Part shown: piece by piece, positions 24,497-34,319 of the stretch
Numbering within the stretch: the stretch's first letter is position 1
Layout of the letters: every line of letters starts with the position of its first letter
Source of the DNA: Paraburkholderia graminis C4D1M
Lineage (GTDB): Bacteria > Pseudomonadota > Gammaproteobacteria > Burkholderiales > Burkholderiaceae
Assembly (NCBI RefSeq): GCF_000172415.1
Contig: NZ_ABLD01000006.1
Span: 342,122 to 406,121, forward strand
Reading direction: 5' to 3'
DNA length: 64,000 bases
The notes under the pieces: model-generated
Seen by the model: the letters and a program-made list of their open reading frames with translations, nothing else
Database searches by the model: none
Told to the model about the DNA's origin: nothing
Position numbers and translations under genes: made by a program

Positions 24497-25207
24497 CTAA
24501 CTATTGCGCTGCCCACCCGCAATCACCCGCTCCAACGACAGCTTCAAATGCCGCAACATCGCCGCTTGCGCCTGGATCGCATCGCGCGCTTCAAGCGCTT
24601 CGAGAATCGCGCGATGTTCATCGGGCACCGCGCGCCACGTCGTTTCGTTTTCGAAGTGGCCGCGCAGCTTTTCCGACAGCGGACTATGCCGCGCGTCGAA
24701 TAGCGAACTGACGGTGCGCACGAGCACTTCGTTGCCGGACATCTGCGCGATGGCGAGATGGAAGGCGCGGTCGGCCGTCACGGGGATTCTGCCGGCCTCC
24801 ACTTCGTGCTCCATCTCCTTGTAGATCGCCCGCAGCGCTTTGAGGTCCTTCGGCTTGCACAGCGGCGCGACGCTGGCGACGATCGCGCCTTCGATCACGC
24901 AGCGCGCCCCCATGATGTCGAGCAGGCTGTCGCCGAGTTCGGCCTGCGAAAGCGCCGCGCCTTTTTTCGCGGGCGGCGCAGCGCACAGATAGACGCCGGA
25001 GCCCATGCGAATTTCGACGAGCCCTTCGAGTTCCAGCGCGACGAGCGCTTCGCGCACCGACGGCCGCGACACGCCGAGCGTCTCGGCCAGCGCGCGTTCG
25101 GGCGGCAAGCGGCCATTCGGCGCGAAGTCCGGCTGGGCGATCAGGTCGCGCAGCTTTTCCGCGATCTGGAGATAGAGACGGCGAGTGTCGGCAGCTCTGG
25201 TGGTCAC
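24497..25207 (-). CDS. GntR/FCD-family transcriptional regulator (ExuR/UxuR-like)
   Basis: A 236-residue regulator with an N-terminal winged HTH (GRLPPERALAETLGVSRPSVREALVALELEGLVEI) and an all-helical FCD effector domain. The domain retains the pattern of metal-binding residues (RAFHLAIAQMSGN, DEHRAILEALEARD). FCD proteins commonly respond to uronates and other organic acids. GTG 25207 with AGGAAACG upstream is the best start. It is divergent from the hexuronate genes, so control of that operon is the natural inference. Confidence 0.88.
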   Translation of the reverse strand: MTTRAADTRRLYLQIAEKLRDLIAQPDFAPNGRLPPERALAETLGVSRPSVREALVALELEGLVEIRMGSGVYLCAAPPAKKGAALSQAELGDSLLDIMGARCVIEGAIVASVAPLCKPKDLKALRAIYKEMEHEVEAGRIPVTADRAFHLAIAQMSGNEVLVRTVSSLFDARHSPLSEKLRGHFENETTWRAVPDEHRAILEALEARDAIQAQAAMLRHLKLSLERVIAGGQRNS

Positions 25208-25519
25208 AAAACGTTTCCTGGCGGTGGAGCTTCATCAAGCCCGGTAAGGCGAACGCCGATTGTAGAGCGAAGCGCCAGCGGCGCAAATCGCGGCTCGGGA
25301 CGAAGCTCGGGGTTTTCCCAGGGAGCCGGCAAATTGGCTTGACCAGTGAGCCAGTTTACCGTTATTTTTCGCAAAGTGGTAAGGCCGGAAGCGACGCAGC
25401 CTACGGGCGTCGCTGCGCCGCGCTCCTTGCCGAACGAAATTCCACACTGACTAAAAACCCAAACCGGACGTGCGCGGCATCAACGTGCTGCTCGCGTGCC
25501 GAGCCTGGAGTAACCAACA
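25208..25519. promoter_or_regulatory. Divergent promoter region of FCD regulator and uronate operon
   Basis: No gene is seen in this gap. TGGCT (25335-25339) and AGCCA (25349-25353) form an inverted repeat, and TTGGCTTGACCA inside it resembles the TGG-N-CCA style of FCD operators. An AT-rich tract follows at 25361-25371. These are candidates only. Confidence 0.35.
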
Positions 25520-26659
25520 ATGGCCAACCCGATTCTTCAATTCGGCACAAGCCGATTTTTGCAGGCGCATGCGGATCTGTTCGTGTCCGAAGCGCTCGAC
25601 GCAGGGCGCGCGCTCGGCCATGTGACCGTCGTGCAGACCACGGCGAATCCGGAAAGCCTCGCGCGTATCGACGCATTGCGCGCGCAGGGCGAGTACGACG
25701 TGCGTATCCGCGGCGTGCGCCGCGAAGCAGTGATCGATACGACGACGCGTTGCCGTGCGATCAGCGAAGCATTGAACGCCAACACGGATTGGCCGACGGT
25801 GGTGGAGCGCTTCGCGCGCGATGCGCGCGTCGTGATCTCGAACACCGGCGACCGCGGCTACGAGTGTTTCGCCGACGATACCGCCGAGCTGCTGCGCCGC
25901 GACACCAGCGTGCCGCGCGGCTTCGCGGCGAAGCTCGTGGTGCTGCTGCACGCGCGCTTCAACGCAGGCGCCGCGCCGCTCACGCTGCTGCCTTGCGAAC
26001 TCGTATCGCGCAACGGCGAGACGCTGCGTGCGCTCGTCGCCGACATCGCGCGTAGCTGGAATGCCGAGCCCGAATTCATCCGCTATATCGAAGAGACTTG
26101 CGTGTGGGTGAACTCGCTGGTGGACCGCATCGTGTCGGAGCCGATCCGGCCGGTCGGCGCCTATGCCGAGCCGTACGCGCTGTGGGCGATCGAGCGCCAG
26201 GACGGCATGGTGCTGCCGTGCGAGCACGAAGCGATGATCGTCACCGACGATCTGCCGCACTACGAGCGTCTGAAGCTGTTGCTGCTCAATCTCGGCCACA
26301 CATGGCTCGCGGAACGCTGGAAAGTCGACGCGCGCGATCCGCAGGAAAACACGTTGCATGCGATGCGCGATCCGGCGCTGCGTGCGGACCTCGAATCGCT
26401 ATGGCGTGACGAGGTGCTGCCCGTTTTCGACGCGCTCGGCCAGGGCGACGACGCACGCGCGTATCTCGACGACGTGCGCGAGCGCTTCCAAAATCCGTTC
26501 CTCGATCATCGTCTCGCGGACATCGCCCGCAATCACGAGCAGAAGAAGCAACGGCGCTTTCAACCGGTGATCGATCTGGCGCATGAACTGCGTTTGCAGT
26601 TGAAGCAGCCGCGTCTTCGCGCGGCGCTCGCAACGTCGCCCGATCATCTGAACACCTGA
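25520..26659 (+). CDS. uxaB: Mannitol dehydrogenase family protein, probable tagaturonate reductase
   Basis: NAD(P)-dependent polyol/uronate oxidoreductase of 379 residues, shorter than E. coli UxaB. The Rossmann-like N-terminal domain has ILQFGTSRFLQAHADLF and VVISNTGDRGYE. The C-terminal mannitol-dehydrogenase domain has LLLLNLGHTWLAERW, matching the catalytic Lys/Asn/His region of the family. Coupled with a downstream altronate dehydratase and a hexuronate-type MFS carrier, it most likely reduces tagaturonate to altronate; mannonate oxidoreductase activity is the alternative. Confidence 0.75.
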   Translation: MANPILQFGTSRFLQAHADLFVSEALDAGRALGHVTVVQTTANPESLARIDALRAQGEYDVRIRGVRREAVIDTTTRCRAISEALNANTDWPTVVERFARDARVVISNTGDRGYECFADDTAELLRRDTSVPRGFAAKLVVLLHARFNAGAAPLTLLPCELVSRNGETLRALVADIARSWNAEPEFIRYIEETCVWVNSLVDRIVSEPIRPVGAYAEPYALWAIERQDGMVLPCEHEAMIVTDDLPHYERLKLLLLNLGHTWLAERWKVDARDPQENTLHAMRDPALRADLESLWRDEVLPVFDALGQGDDARAYLDDVRERFQNPFLDHRLADIARNHEQKKQRRFQPVIDLAHELRLQLKQPRLRAALATSPDHLNT

Positions 26660-26685
26660 CTATCAGCCCAGGAGGAGACAGTTTC

Positions 26686-27969
26686 ATGAAAAAAATGCGT
26701 TGGGTTGTGATCTTTCTATGCTTTCTCGCGATCGCCGTTAACTACATCGACCGTGCGAATCTCGCGGTCGCCGCGCCGCAAATCGAAAAGGCGCTGGGCA
26801 TCGGCCCCGCCGAAATGGGCTTCATTCTGAGCGGCTTTTTCTGGACCTACGCGTTGATGCAGATGCCGTTCGGCTGGTTCGTCGATCGCGTCGGCGCGCG
26901 CATTGCGTTGCCGCTCGCAGTCGGCTGGTGGTCGTTGTTTACCGCCGCGACCGCGGTGACCACCAGCGTCGCGGGCATGTTCGGCTGCCGGCTGCTGCTC
27001 GGCGTGGGCGAGGCGGGTGCGTATCCGTCGTGCGCGAAGCTCGTCAGCCAATGGTTTCATCCGCGTGAGCGCGCGATCGCGACGAGCATCTTCGACAGCG
27101 GTTCGCGCGTCGGCTCGGCGCTGTCGATTCCTGTCGTCGCGCTCATCATCAGCGCGCTCGGCTGGAAAGCGGCCTTCGTGCTAACCGGCCTGCTCGGCGC
27201 GGTGTGGATCGCGGGCTGGTTCGTGATTTATCGCAATCCGTCGCAAGACGATCTGGACGGCGCGCACGACGCGACGCGCGCGGCGCAAACGAGCGGCCAG
27301 CAAAAGGTCACGTGGGCGTCGCTGTTTCGCCACCGCACGCTGTGGGGCATGATGCTGGGCTTCTTCTGCCTGAACTTCGTGATCTATTTCTTCATCACGT
27401 GGTTTCCGAGCTATCTCGTGCAGACGCGCGGCTTTTCGCTGAAATCGCTCGGCACGCTCGGCATGATTCCGGCGTTGATCGCGATTCCCGGCGGCTGGCT
27501 CGGCGGCTATGTGTCCGACGCGCTGTTCCGGCGCGGCTGGAGCCTGACCGCGGCGCGCAAGACGTGCATGGTCGGCGGCATGCTGTTGTCGTCGGTGATC
27601 ACGCTGTCGGCGTTCACGGAGAACGTGTATCTGATGCTCGCGTTCTTCGGCATCGCGTACGGCAGCCTCGCGTTCGCCGCGGCGAGCATCTGGTCGCTGC
27701 CAGGCGACGTTGCGCCGACGCCGGGCCATGTCGCGTCGATCGGCGGCATTCAGAACTTCGCGTCGAACCTGGCGGGCATCGTCATCACCACGTTCACCGG
27801 CGCGATGGTCGCGCTCACCAAGGGTTCGTTCACGATTCCGCTCGTGGTGGCAGGCGGCTTCTGTTTTCTCGGTGCGTTCAGCTATCTCGTCATCGTGGGC
27901 CGCATCGAGCCGTTGTCGATCGAACCGGCTCGCGACGACGAGCGCGAGCGCGTGAGCTCCACTGTCTGA
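26686..27969 (+). CDS. MFS transporter, ACS family (ExuT-like hexuronate carrier)
   Basis: A 427-residue, twelve-helix major facilitator. The N-terminal helix carries VNYIDRANLAVAAPQIEKALG, the ACS-family signature, followed by RLLLGVGEAGAYPSCAKLVSQWF and a second-half FCLNFVIYFFITWFPSYLV. Such carriers take up hexuronates or glucarate by proton symport. GGAGGAGA is placed correctly before ATG 26686. It sits between uxaB and uxaA genes, which supports galacturonate or glucuronate as substrate. Confidence 0.88.
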   Translation: MKKMRWVVIFLCFLAIAVNYIDRANLAVAAPQIEKALGIGPAEMGFILSGFFWTYALMQMPFGWFVDRVGARIALPLAVGWWSLFTAATAVTTSVAGMFGCRLLLGVGEAGAYPSCAKLVSQWFHPRERAIATSIFDSGSRVGSALSIPVVALIISALGWKAAFVLTGLLGAVWIAGWFVIYRNPSQDDLDGAHDATRAAQTSGQQKVTWASLFRHRTLWGMMLGFFCLNFVIYFFITWFPSYLVQTRGFSLKSLGTLGMIPALIAIPGGWLGGYVSDALFRRGWSLTAARKTCMVGGMLLSSVITLSAFTENVYLMLAFFGIAYGSLAFAAASIWSLPGDVAPTPGHVASIGGIQNFASNLAGIVITTFTGAMVALTKGSFTIPLVVAGGFCFLGAFSYLVIVGRIEPLSIEPARDDERERVSSTV

Positions 27970-28002
27970 CCCATCCGATTCATTCTGCTTTCGAGGCTTC
28001 TC

Positions 28003-29550
28003 ATGTCGACTCAAGCCAGCGTTGCGTCCGCGATCATCCGTCTGCATCCGGGCGACGACGTCATCATCGCGACTCGCCAGCTACTGCCGGGCACGCGCAT
28101 CGACGCGGAGCAACTGGTGGTCACCGGTTTGATACCGCCCGGCCACAAGATCGCGACGCGCGACATCGCGAAAGGCGAGCCGGTCAAGCGCTATAACCAG
28201 ATCATCGGCGTCGCGCGCGAAGCGATTGCGCGCGGCCAGCACGTTCATGTGCAGAACCTCGGCATGTCCGAGTTCGCGCGCGAGCATGTGTTCGGCGTCG
28301 ATGCGCAGCCGACCGCTTATGTGAAGGAACCCGCGCACTTCATGGGCATCCGTCGCGGCGACGGGCGCATTGCGACGCGCAATTACATCGGCATCCTGAC
28401 GAGTGTGAATTGCTCGGCGACGGTCGCGCGCGCGATCGCCGATCACTTCCGCCGCGACGTGCATCCCGATGCACTCGCCGATTATCCGAACGTCGACGGC
28501 GTGATCGCGCTGACGCACGGCCTCGGCTGCGGCATCGACACGCAGGGCGAAGGCATCCGCATTCTGCGCCGCACGCTCGCGGGCTATGCGGTGCATCCGA
28601 ACTTCGCGTCGGTGCTGTTCGTCGGGCTCGGCTGCGAAACGAACCAGATCGACGGCGTGCTCGAGGCCGGCGGTCTCGGCAGCAGCGACCTCAAGCTGCG
28701 CAGCTTTACGATCCAGGACAGCGGCGGCACGCGCAAGACGATCGAGCGCGGCATCGCGATGGTGCAGGAAATGCTCGCCGACGCGAACCGCATCCAGCGT
28801 GTGCCCGTGCCGGCTTCGCATCTCAGCATCGGCTTGCAGTGCGGCGGCTCTGACGGTTACTCGGGCATCTCCGCGAATCCCGCGCTTGGCGCCGCGGTCG
28901 ATCGCGTCGTGCGGCATGGCGGCACCGCGATTCTCTCCGAGACGCCGGAGATTTATGGCGCCGAGCATCTGCTCACGCGCCGCGCGGTGAGCCCCGCCGT
29001 GGGCGAGAAACTGCTCGCGCGAATCGCATGGTGGCAGGACTACTGCGCGCGCAACGGCGGCGCGCTCGACAACAATCCGTCGGCCGGCAACAAGGCGGGC
29101 GGCCTCACGACGATCCTCGAAAAATCGCTCGGCGCGGTCGCGAAGGGCGGCACGACGAATCTCGTCGACGTCTACGAATACGCGCAGCCGGTCGCCGCAA
29201 AAGGTCTCGTGTTCATGGATTCGCCGGGCTACGATCCGGTCTCCGCGACGGGCCAGGTTGCGTCCGGTGCGAACGTGATCTGCTTTACGACGGGGCGCGG
29301 CTCCGCGTATGGCTGCGCGCCGTCGCCGTCGCTGAAGTTTGCGACGAACAACACGCTGTGGGAGCGTCAGGCGGACGACATCGACCTCAACTGCGGCGGC
29401 GTGATCGACGGCAGCGCGAGCATCGACGAACTGGGTGAAGCGATCTTCCAGATGATGCTCGATTGCGCGTCCGGCACGCGCACGAAAAGCGAATTGCATG
29501 GCTACGGGCAAAGCGAATTCGTGCCGTGGCAAGTCGGCGTGGTGACGTGA
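28003..29550 (+). CDS. uxaA: Altronate dehydratase family protein (UxaA; GarD-like)
   Basis: A 515-residue enzyme that dehydrates altronate to 2-keto-3-deoxygluconate. An N-terminal SAF domain (about 1-100: IIRLHPGDDVIIATRQLLPG) is followed by the catalytic domain with Cys and His metal ligands (TSVNCSATVARAIA, LTHGLGCGID, LFVGLGCETNQ, LQCGGSDGYSG). The end contains GSAYGCAPSPSLKFATNN. The family also contains galactarate dehydratase; the neighbouring reductase favours altronate. No uxaC isomerase or kdgK is present, so the pathway is completed elsewhere. Confidence 0.85.
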   Translation: MSTQASVASAIIRLHPGDDVIIATRQLLPGTRIDAEQLVVTGLIPPGHKIATRDIAKGEPVKRYNQIIGVAREAIARGQHVHVQNLGMSEFAREHVFGVDAQPTAYVKEPAHFMGIRRGDGRIATRNYIGILTSVNCSATVARAIADHFRRDVHPDALADYPNVDGVIALTHGLGCGIDTQGEGIRILRRTLAGYAVHPNFASVLFVGLGCETNQIDGVLEAGGLGSSDLKLRSFTIQDSGGTRKTIERGIAMVQEMLADANRIQRVPVPASHLSIGLQCGGSDGYSGISANPALGAAVDRVVRHGGTAILSETPEIYGAEHLLTRRAVSPAVGEKLLARIAWWQDYCARNGGALDNNPSAGNKAGGLTTILEKSLGAVAKGGTTNLVDVYEYAQPVAAKGLVFMDSPGYDPVSATGQVASGANVICFTTGRGSAYGCAPSPSLKFATNNTLWERQADDIDLNCGGVIDGSASIDELGEAIFQMMLDCASGTRTKSELHGYGQSEFVPWQVGVVT

Positions 29551-29628
29551 CACGAACCCGCACGTCACGCAAACTGAAACCCGATTGAAACGCGATAGCC
29601 GCATGAATCGCTGATAGGAGACACTGAA

Positions 29629-30896
29629 TTGGAACGCCGCCTTTATGCAGGCCGCGACGTGAAGCGTGCGCATGGCATCGACGATCTGCGCGCGATGGCG
29701 CGCCAGCGCTTGCCGAATTTCTGTTTCGAGTATGTGGAGGGCGGTTCCGAAGACGAGGCGACGCTGCGCCGCAATCGCGATGTGTTCCGCGAACTCGCTT
29801 TTCTGCCGCGCACGCTCGTGAACGTCGAAAAGCGCAATCAGAGCGTGACGCTGTTCGGCGAGCGCAGCGCTGCGCCGTTCATGATCGGCCCGACCGGCTA
29901 TAGCGGACTGATGTTCCGCGAAGGCGACGTCAAGATGGCGAGCGCGGCGGCGGCGGCCGGCATTCCGTTTGTACTGAGCAACGTATCGACCGTCGCGCTC
30001 GAAGACGTCGTGCGGCGTGCCGGCGGCCGCATATGGATGCAGGTCTACATGTACCGCACGCGCGAATCGCTTGCGAAGCTCGCGCAGCGTTCAGAGGCCG
30101 CGGGCATCGAAGCGCTCGTCGTGACGACCGACAGCGCGGTGTTCGGCAAACGCGAATGGGATCTGCGCAATTACGTCGAGCCGCTGAAGCTCGACTGGCG
30201 CAACAAGTTCGATGTGCTGCGGCATCCGCGCTGGATGGCGAACGTGTTGTGGCCGAGCGGCATGCCGCGCTTCGCGAATCTCGGCGACTTGTTGCCGCCT
30301 GGGCAAAACAGCGTGAAGGGCGCGACGATCACGCTTGGTCAGCAACTGGACCCGTCGCTGTCGTGGGACGACATCCGCTGGTTGCGCGATTTGTGGCCGC
30401 ATCGGCTGATCGTGAAAGCGTGCTCGGCGCGGCCGATGCACTCGAAGCGGTGCGTGCGGGTGTCGACGGCATTGTGCTGTCGAATCACGGCGGCCGGCAA
30501 CTCGACGGAGCGGTCTCGGCGATGGATGTATTGCCCGAGGTCGTCGAGCAGGCAGGCGGCAGGCTGTGCGTGATGCTCGACGGCGGATTCCGTCGCGGCA
30601 CCGACATTCTGAAAGCGGTCGCGTTGGGTGCCGATGCGGTGCTGCTCGGACGCGCGACGACTTATGGCTTGAGCGCGGGCGGTCAGCCGGGCGTCGAACG
30701 CGCCATCGACATTCTCAAAACGGAGATCGACCGTGCGCTCGGACTGCTCGGTTGCCGCGATATCGCGGAACTCGACCGAAGCTATCTGCGCCGTGTTGGG
30801 CACGACGGGGCGCTATCGCGGCCGCTGCAGGAACGACGCGTTCCCCTTATCGATCATGACGCTCCGGTGACAGGCGAGCCTTACGTGCAGGCGTGA
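29629..30896 (+). pseudogene. FMN-dependent alpha-hydroxy-acid dehydrogenase, one-base frameshift
   Basis: Member of the L-lactate / mandelate / glycolate oxidase family, about 422 residues if read through. The first frame gives FCFEYVEGGSEDEATLRRNR, the FMN-binding MIGPTGYSG and VVTTDSAVFGKREWDLRN. It breaks after RLIVK at 30417. The second frame then supplies AVRAGVDGIVLSNHGGRQLDG (with the active-site His) and LDGGFRRGTDILKAVALGA. One G missing at 30418 (AAAGCG for AAAGGCG) accounts for it. TTG 29629 has AGGAG at eight bases. It follows uxaA in the same operon. Confidence 0.85.
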
Positions 30897-30916
30897 GATG
30901 CAAGGCCGCGCTCTGT

Positions 30917-33387
30917 TCACTGCGCAAGCTGCCAGCGCAATACCGGATGCGTGGCGCCTGCCGGCATCGCCCACACGCCCGTTGAGCTGAAGTCGTAAGT
31001 GGGACCGAAGCTCGACGGCACGCTCATTTCCGCAGTGGTCAATCCCTTCGCCGCCGATGTGCCAGTGCCGCTATACACGTCGCGCGTCGCGTGAGTGGTT
31101 TGCGTATCCCAGTAGACGTCGCCCGCAATCGTGCCGTTGTTGGTGCTCGCGACGCCGAGCGCGGGCGGACCTAGCGCGGGCTGAATGCTCTGGATGACCT
31201 GGCCGGTCGCGAACGACTGCTCGATCGTGCCGTCGTTTCGTTGGACCAGGGCGGCGCTGCCATCTGTGCAGGCCGTGCCGTTGCCGCCGCCGCAATAGTT
31301 CGGCTGGAACGATACCTGACCCGTCGCATACGACTGCGAGATGAGGCCCGAGTTGCTTCCTGCGAATCCGCCTCCGCCGCCGGTATGCGCCTCCGCCGTC
31401 ACCGCGCCGGTCGCATACGATTGCCTGATCGTCCCCGCGTTGATGCCCACGAGACCGCCCGGTGTGCCTTCGGCCAATACATTGACGCTGCTGCCCGAGC
31501 GCGTGATCGTGCCGTAGTTATAGCCGACGAGGCCACCGGTACTCGACGCGTAGCTGTAGCCTCCAAAGTCGGATGCCGATCCGCTCGTGCGAACGTAGGT
31601 GACGAGTCCGTAGTTGAATCCCGCCAGTATTCCGTACGATCCATAATCGTTCGGATCGCTAATGTTTCCGTTCACATTGACATTACGCACGACACCCGTT
31701 GTGCCGATCACGCCGAAGAGTCCCGCTGCGCGCTGGTCGGGACCGCCGGTGATCGAACCCGGCGTAACGAGCACCGTGCGCGACAAGGTCAGGCCGCTGA
31801 TGGCGTGACCCATGCCGTCGAACTGACCGGAGAACGGCGTGGCGCCGTCGCCGATGGAAGTGAAGGCGAACGCCGGCGGAAAGCCCGACGTGGCGCTCGC
31901 GTCAATGTCCTTGCCTAGCGCGTAGTTGCCGGCGAGATCCGCCGATACCTGCTGCAAGTCGTTCAGCGAATTGACGAGCTTGTAGGCCGTCGCCTGCGTC
32001 AGCAGTCCGCTGAACGGCGCGGCGGTCCACGCGCTATTGGTGAGCACCGTGCCGGGGCTGTAGGTGCCCGTCATGTCGTAAAGCGCGCTGACGATGCCGG
32101 TGCTCGCGGACCAGTCGAGCGTGCCGTGGTTCGCGATGCTGCCGCCGTTGTCGATGCCCGACGCGTCCGCGCGCAACGTGAGATTGCCGGAGCCCGAGTT
32201 TTCAGCGTGACGCCCGATGCAATCGAGACATCGTGATAAGCCGCAAGCGACAGCGCGGCTGCGCCGTTCCAGTTCAGACCCGAGGCGACGCTCAGATCGC
32301 CGGATACGCCGTTTGCGCCTGTCGTGGTCACGTTGACGGAGGTGCCCGCGTCGAGACTGCGGCGAAGCGCACCCGCGGCGGCGGTGTCGATCGTGAATAC
32401 GGGGGACGTTAGATTCCATTGCGATGCGAGCACGCGTGCTTCGCGGCCGAACGAGAGATTGAGCGCCTGCGTGTCGACCGTGCCGCCGCTGCCATCTGCG
32501 TTGGATGCGGCGATCGTGCCGCGCTGCGCGACGCTGCCCGTATCGGCGACGAGCCACACGTGGCCGTCGCGCGTCGCCGTGCCCGTTGCGCGTACGCGCG
32601 TGCCGCCGCCCGCGAGCGCGTAGATGTTGCCGTCCGCGGCTTGCAAATTAATCTGCGCGGCGCGCAAGGCCCCGGCGTTCGCAACCGTACCCTTGCTGCC
32701 GGTTTGCACGAAAAGCTGCTTGCCACTCGACGAATCCTGCAACAACACGTTCGCGCCGACGCCGAGTTCGGCGGTTCCGTTGGGCGCTTCGACGGTGCCC
32801 GCGTTGACTACTGCGTTGCGCGCAATGAGAAATACGTCACCGCCCGTCGAGCTGATCTTGCCGAGATTCACGACGCTCGCATTCGAATCGCCTGTGAACG
32901 TTAATGCGCCGCCGTTCATGAACGCGCAATTGCAGACGTCGAGTGTGGAGGCCAGGAAACGTCCGCCGGTGCTGATCACACCCGACGGCCCGACGACGAT
33001 ACCTTGCGGGTTGATCAGATAAACATCGCCCGTTGCACTCAGCTTGCCGAGGATCGCGGAGAGCGAACCGCCCGTCACGCGATTGAGCGTCGCGCCCGAG
33101 CCGTTCTGAAACATCACGGCATTGCCCTTGCCGATCGAGAAGCTGTTCCAGTCGATCACGCCGCGCGTGGAGCCCGGTTGCGTGACGATCAGGTTGTTGC
33201 CGCTGGTGTTGATCGAACCCTGGCCGCCGACATACTGACCGCCTTGCGGCAACACGCCCGCCGCTATCGCCACGGAAGCCGGAATCAATCCGGCGAGCGA
33301 CAGTGCGAGCGCAATTGAACGATGCCGCGCGGCGATGCCTGTCCGAAGAGTGCCTTGAACCGGTCGGGGTATTAACCGAAATGACAT
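30917..33387 (-). pseudogene. Filamentous-haemagglutinin-like secreted protein with GLUG repeats, frameshifted
   Basis: The intact product would be about 823 residues. It has a long signal region (about 1-42), a two-partner-secretion domain (INTSGNNLIVTQPGSTRGVI, VTGGSLSAILGKLSATGD and VYLINPQGIVVGPSG), beta-helix repeats, then GLUG motifs such as GGLVGINAGTIRQSYATG. The first frame runs from ATG 33387 to about 32203, where one base appears lost (CTGAA for CTNGAA); the rest continues in the next frame to 30917. GAGGAGG precedes the start. No TpsB-type outer-membrane exporter is seen nearby. Confidence 0.82.
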
Positions 33388-33761
33388 GTGTGCCTCCTCG
33401 GTGTCAGTCCGATACGCGCGCAGCGGAACGCGGATGCCGTTGCACGATCCGCGTCGTCGGATGAAGTCTGCTGAATCAGCTTAGCAGTGCGCTTTGATGA
33501 CACGCTGTAATAATCACAGCACTTTGTGCCGTGATGGTGTCGCTTTTTGCAGATCATTGGACATGTGTGGAAGGAAGCGCAGGCGTTTGCCGCGCGCTAA
33601 ATCCCTACGTTTTCATGACGTCATCTGTCATTTCGCTGACGCGTTTTTTTGTGCGAGCGCAGCGACGGATTTTTCGCTGCTAGTGCGTTCAAGAAGAAAC
33701 GAAGCCGCATTGTGCTTCGACATGCTTCGGCATGTTTCGATATCGAACGGGAGAAACCAGC
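33388..33761. other. Divergent intergenic region with several palindromes
   Basis: No gene is seen here. The segment contains the palindrome ATGACGTCAT (33615-33624), the hairpin and palindrome at 33720-33747, and an AT-richer composition suited to divergent promoters for the haemagglutinin and YXWGXW genes. Confidence 0.5.
33720..33747 (+). promoter_or_regulatory. UUCG-loop hairpin followed by a 12-base palindrome upstream of YXWGXW gene
   Basis: ACATGC-TTCG-GCATGT (33720-33735) forms a six-pair hairpin capped by the very stable C(UUCG)G tetraloop, and TTCGATATCGAA (33736-33747) is a perfect palindrome directly after it. They end 14 bases before ATG 33762, next to the ribosome-binding site, so effects on transcription or translation are possible. 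Confidence 0.4.
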
Positions 33762-34076
33762 ATGACATCGAGAAAAAGCCTTGGGACTTTCATGCTTGCC
33801 GCCGCTTTGGCCGGTGGCGCCTTCGTCGGCTCCGCGCCCGCGTTCGCGCAGGCCGTGATCATCGCGCCGGTCGCGCCGCCGCCTCCGCGCGTCGAGGTCG
33901 TGCCGGCGCCTCGTGCGGGCTACGTGTGGGATCAGGGCCGCTGGCGTTGGCATCACGGCCGCTACGTGTGGGTGCCCGGTCACTGGCAGGCGGTGCGCGT
34001 CGGCTATCACTGGGTGCCGGGACACTGGGTGCAGCGCGGGCCGAACTGGCGCTGGGTCGAAGGTCATTGGGCCTGA
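33762..34076 (+). CDS. Exported YXWGXW-repeat protein
   Basis: A 104-residue protein with a signal peptide (1-28, cleavage after AFAQ), a Pro-rich stretch (APVAPPPPRVEVVPAPR), then Tyr/Trp/His-rich repeats of the form YVWxxGRWxWHHGRYVWVPGHW. This is the YXWGXW repeat pattern found in small envelope proteins of beta-proteobacteria. The role is unknown; a cell-surface or biofilm role is a guess. ATG 33762 has GGGAGA upstream. A tiny lipoprotein gene follows 31 bases later. Confidence 0.85.
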   Translation: MTSRKSLGTFMLAAALAGGAFVGSAPAFAQAVIIAPVAPPPPRVEVVPAPRAGYVWDQGRWRWHHGRYVWVPGHWQAVRVGYHWVPGHWVQRGPNWRWVEGHWA

Positions 34077-34107
34077 ACGGCTTCGCGTAACCAGTGAGGC
34101 AATCGCC

Positions 34108-34209
34108 ATGAAAACGCTTGTGATAATGCTGCTGGCCGCGTCGCTGGCCGGCTGTGTGGTGTACCCGGCGCGGCCGGTCTACTATCGTCCGGCAGTCGTC
34201 GTGTATTGA
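34108..34209 (+). CDS. Micro-lipoprotein, 33 aa
   Basis: The whole product is a lipoprotein signal peptide (MKTLVIMLLAASLAGC, with a perfect LAGC lipobox) followed by only 18 residues rich in Val, Tyr and Pro. Such entericidin-sized lipoproteins are real in many genomes but easily missed. GAGG lies upstream of ATG 34108. It probably forms an operon with the YXWGXW gene. Confidence 0.65.
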   Translation: MKTLVIMLLAASLAGCVVYPARPVYYRPAVVVY

Positions 34210-34319
34210 GAGTGGCGGTCCCGGCTGCCGTGCATATCGATCCACCGTTGCACGCGCAACGAACATGAGAGTTGAAGCCGACGTGAATTGCATCGCATGT
34301 ATGCCGGGAGCGCCACGTC

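Noticed and set aside
28081..29673. 530-codon minus-strand frame opposite uxaA
   Set aside because: No domain, no ribosome-binding site, low-complexity Arg/Ala/His composition.
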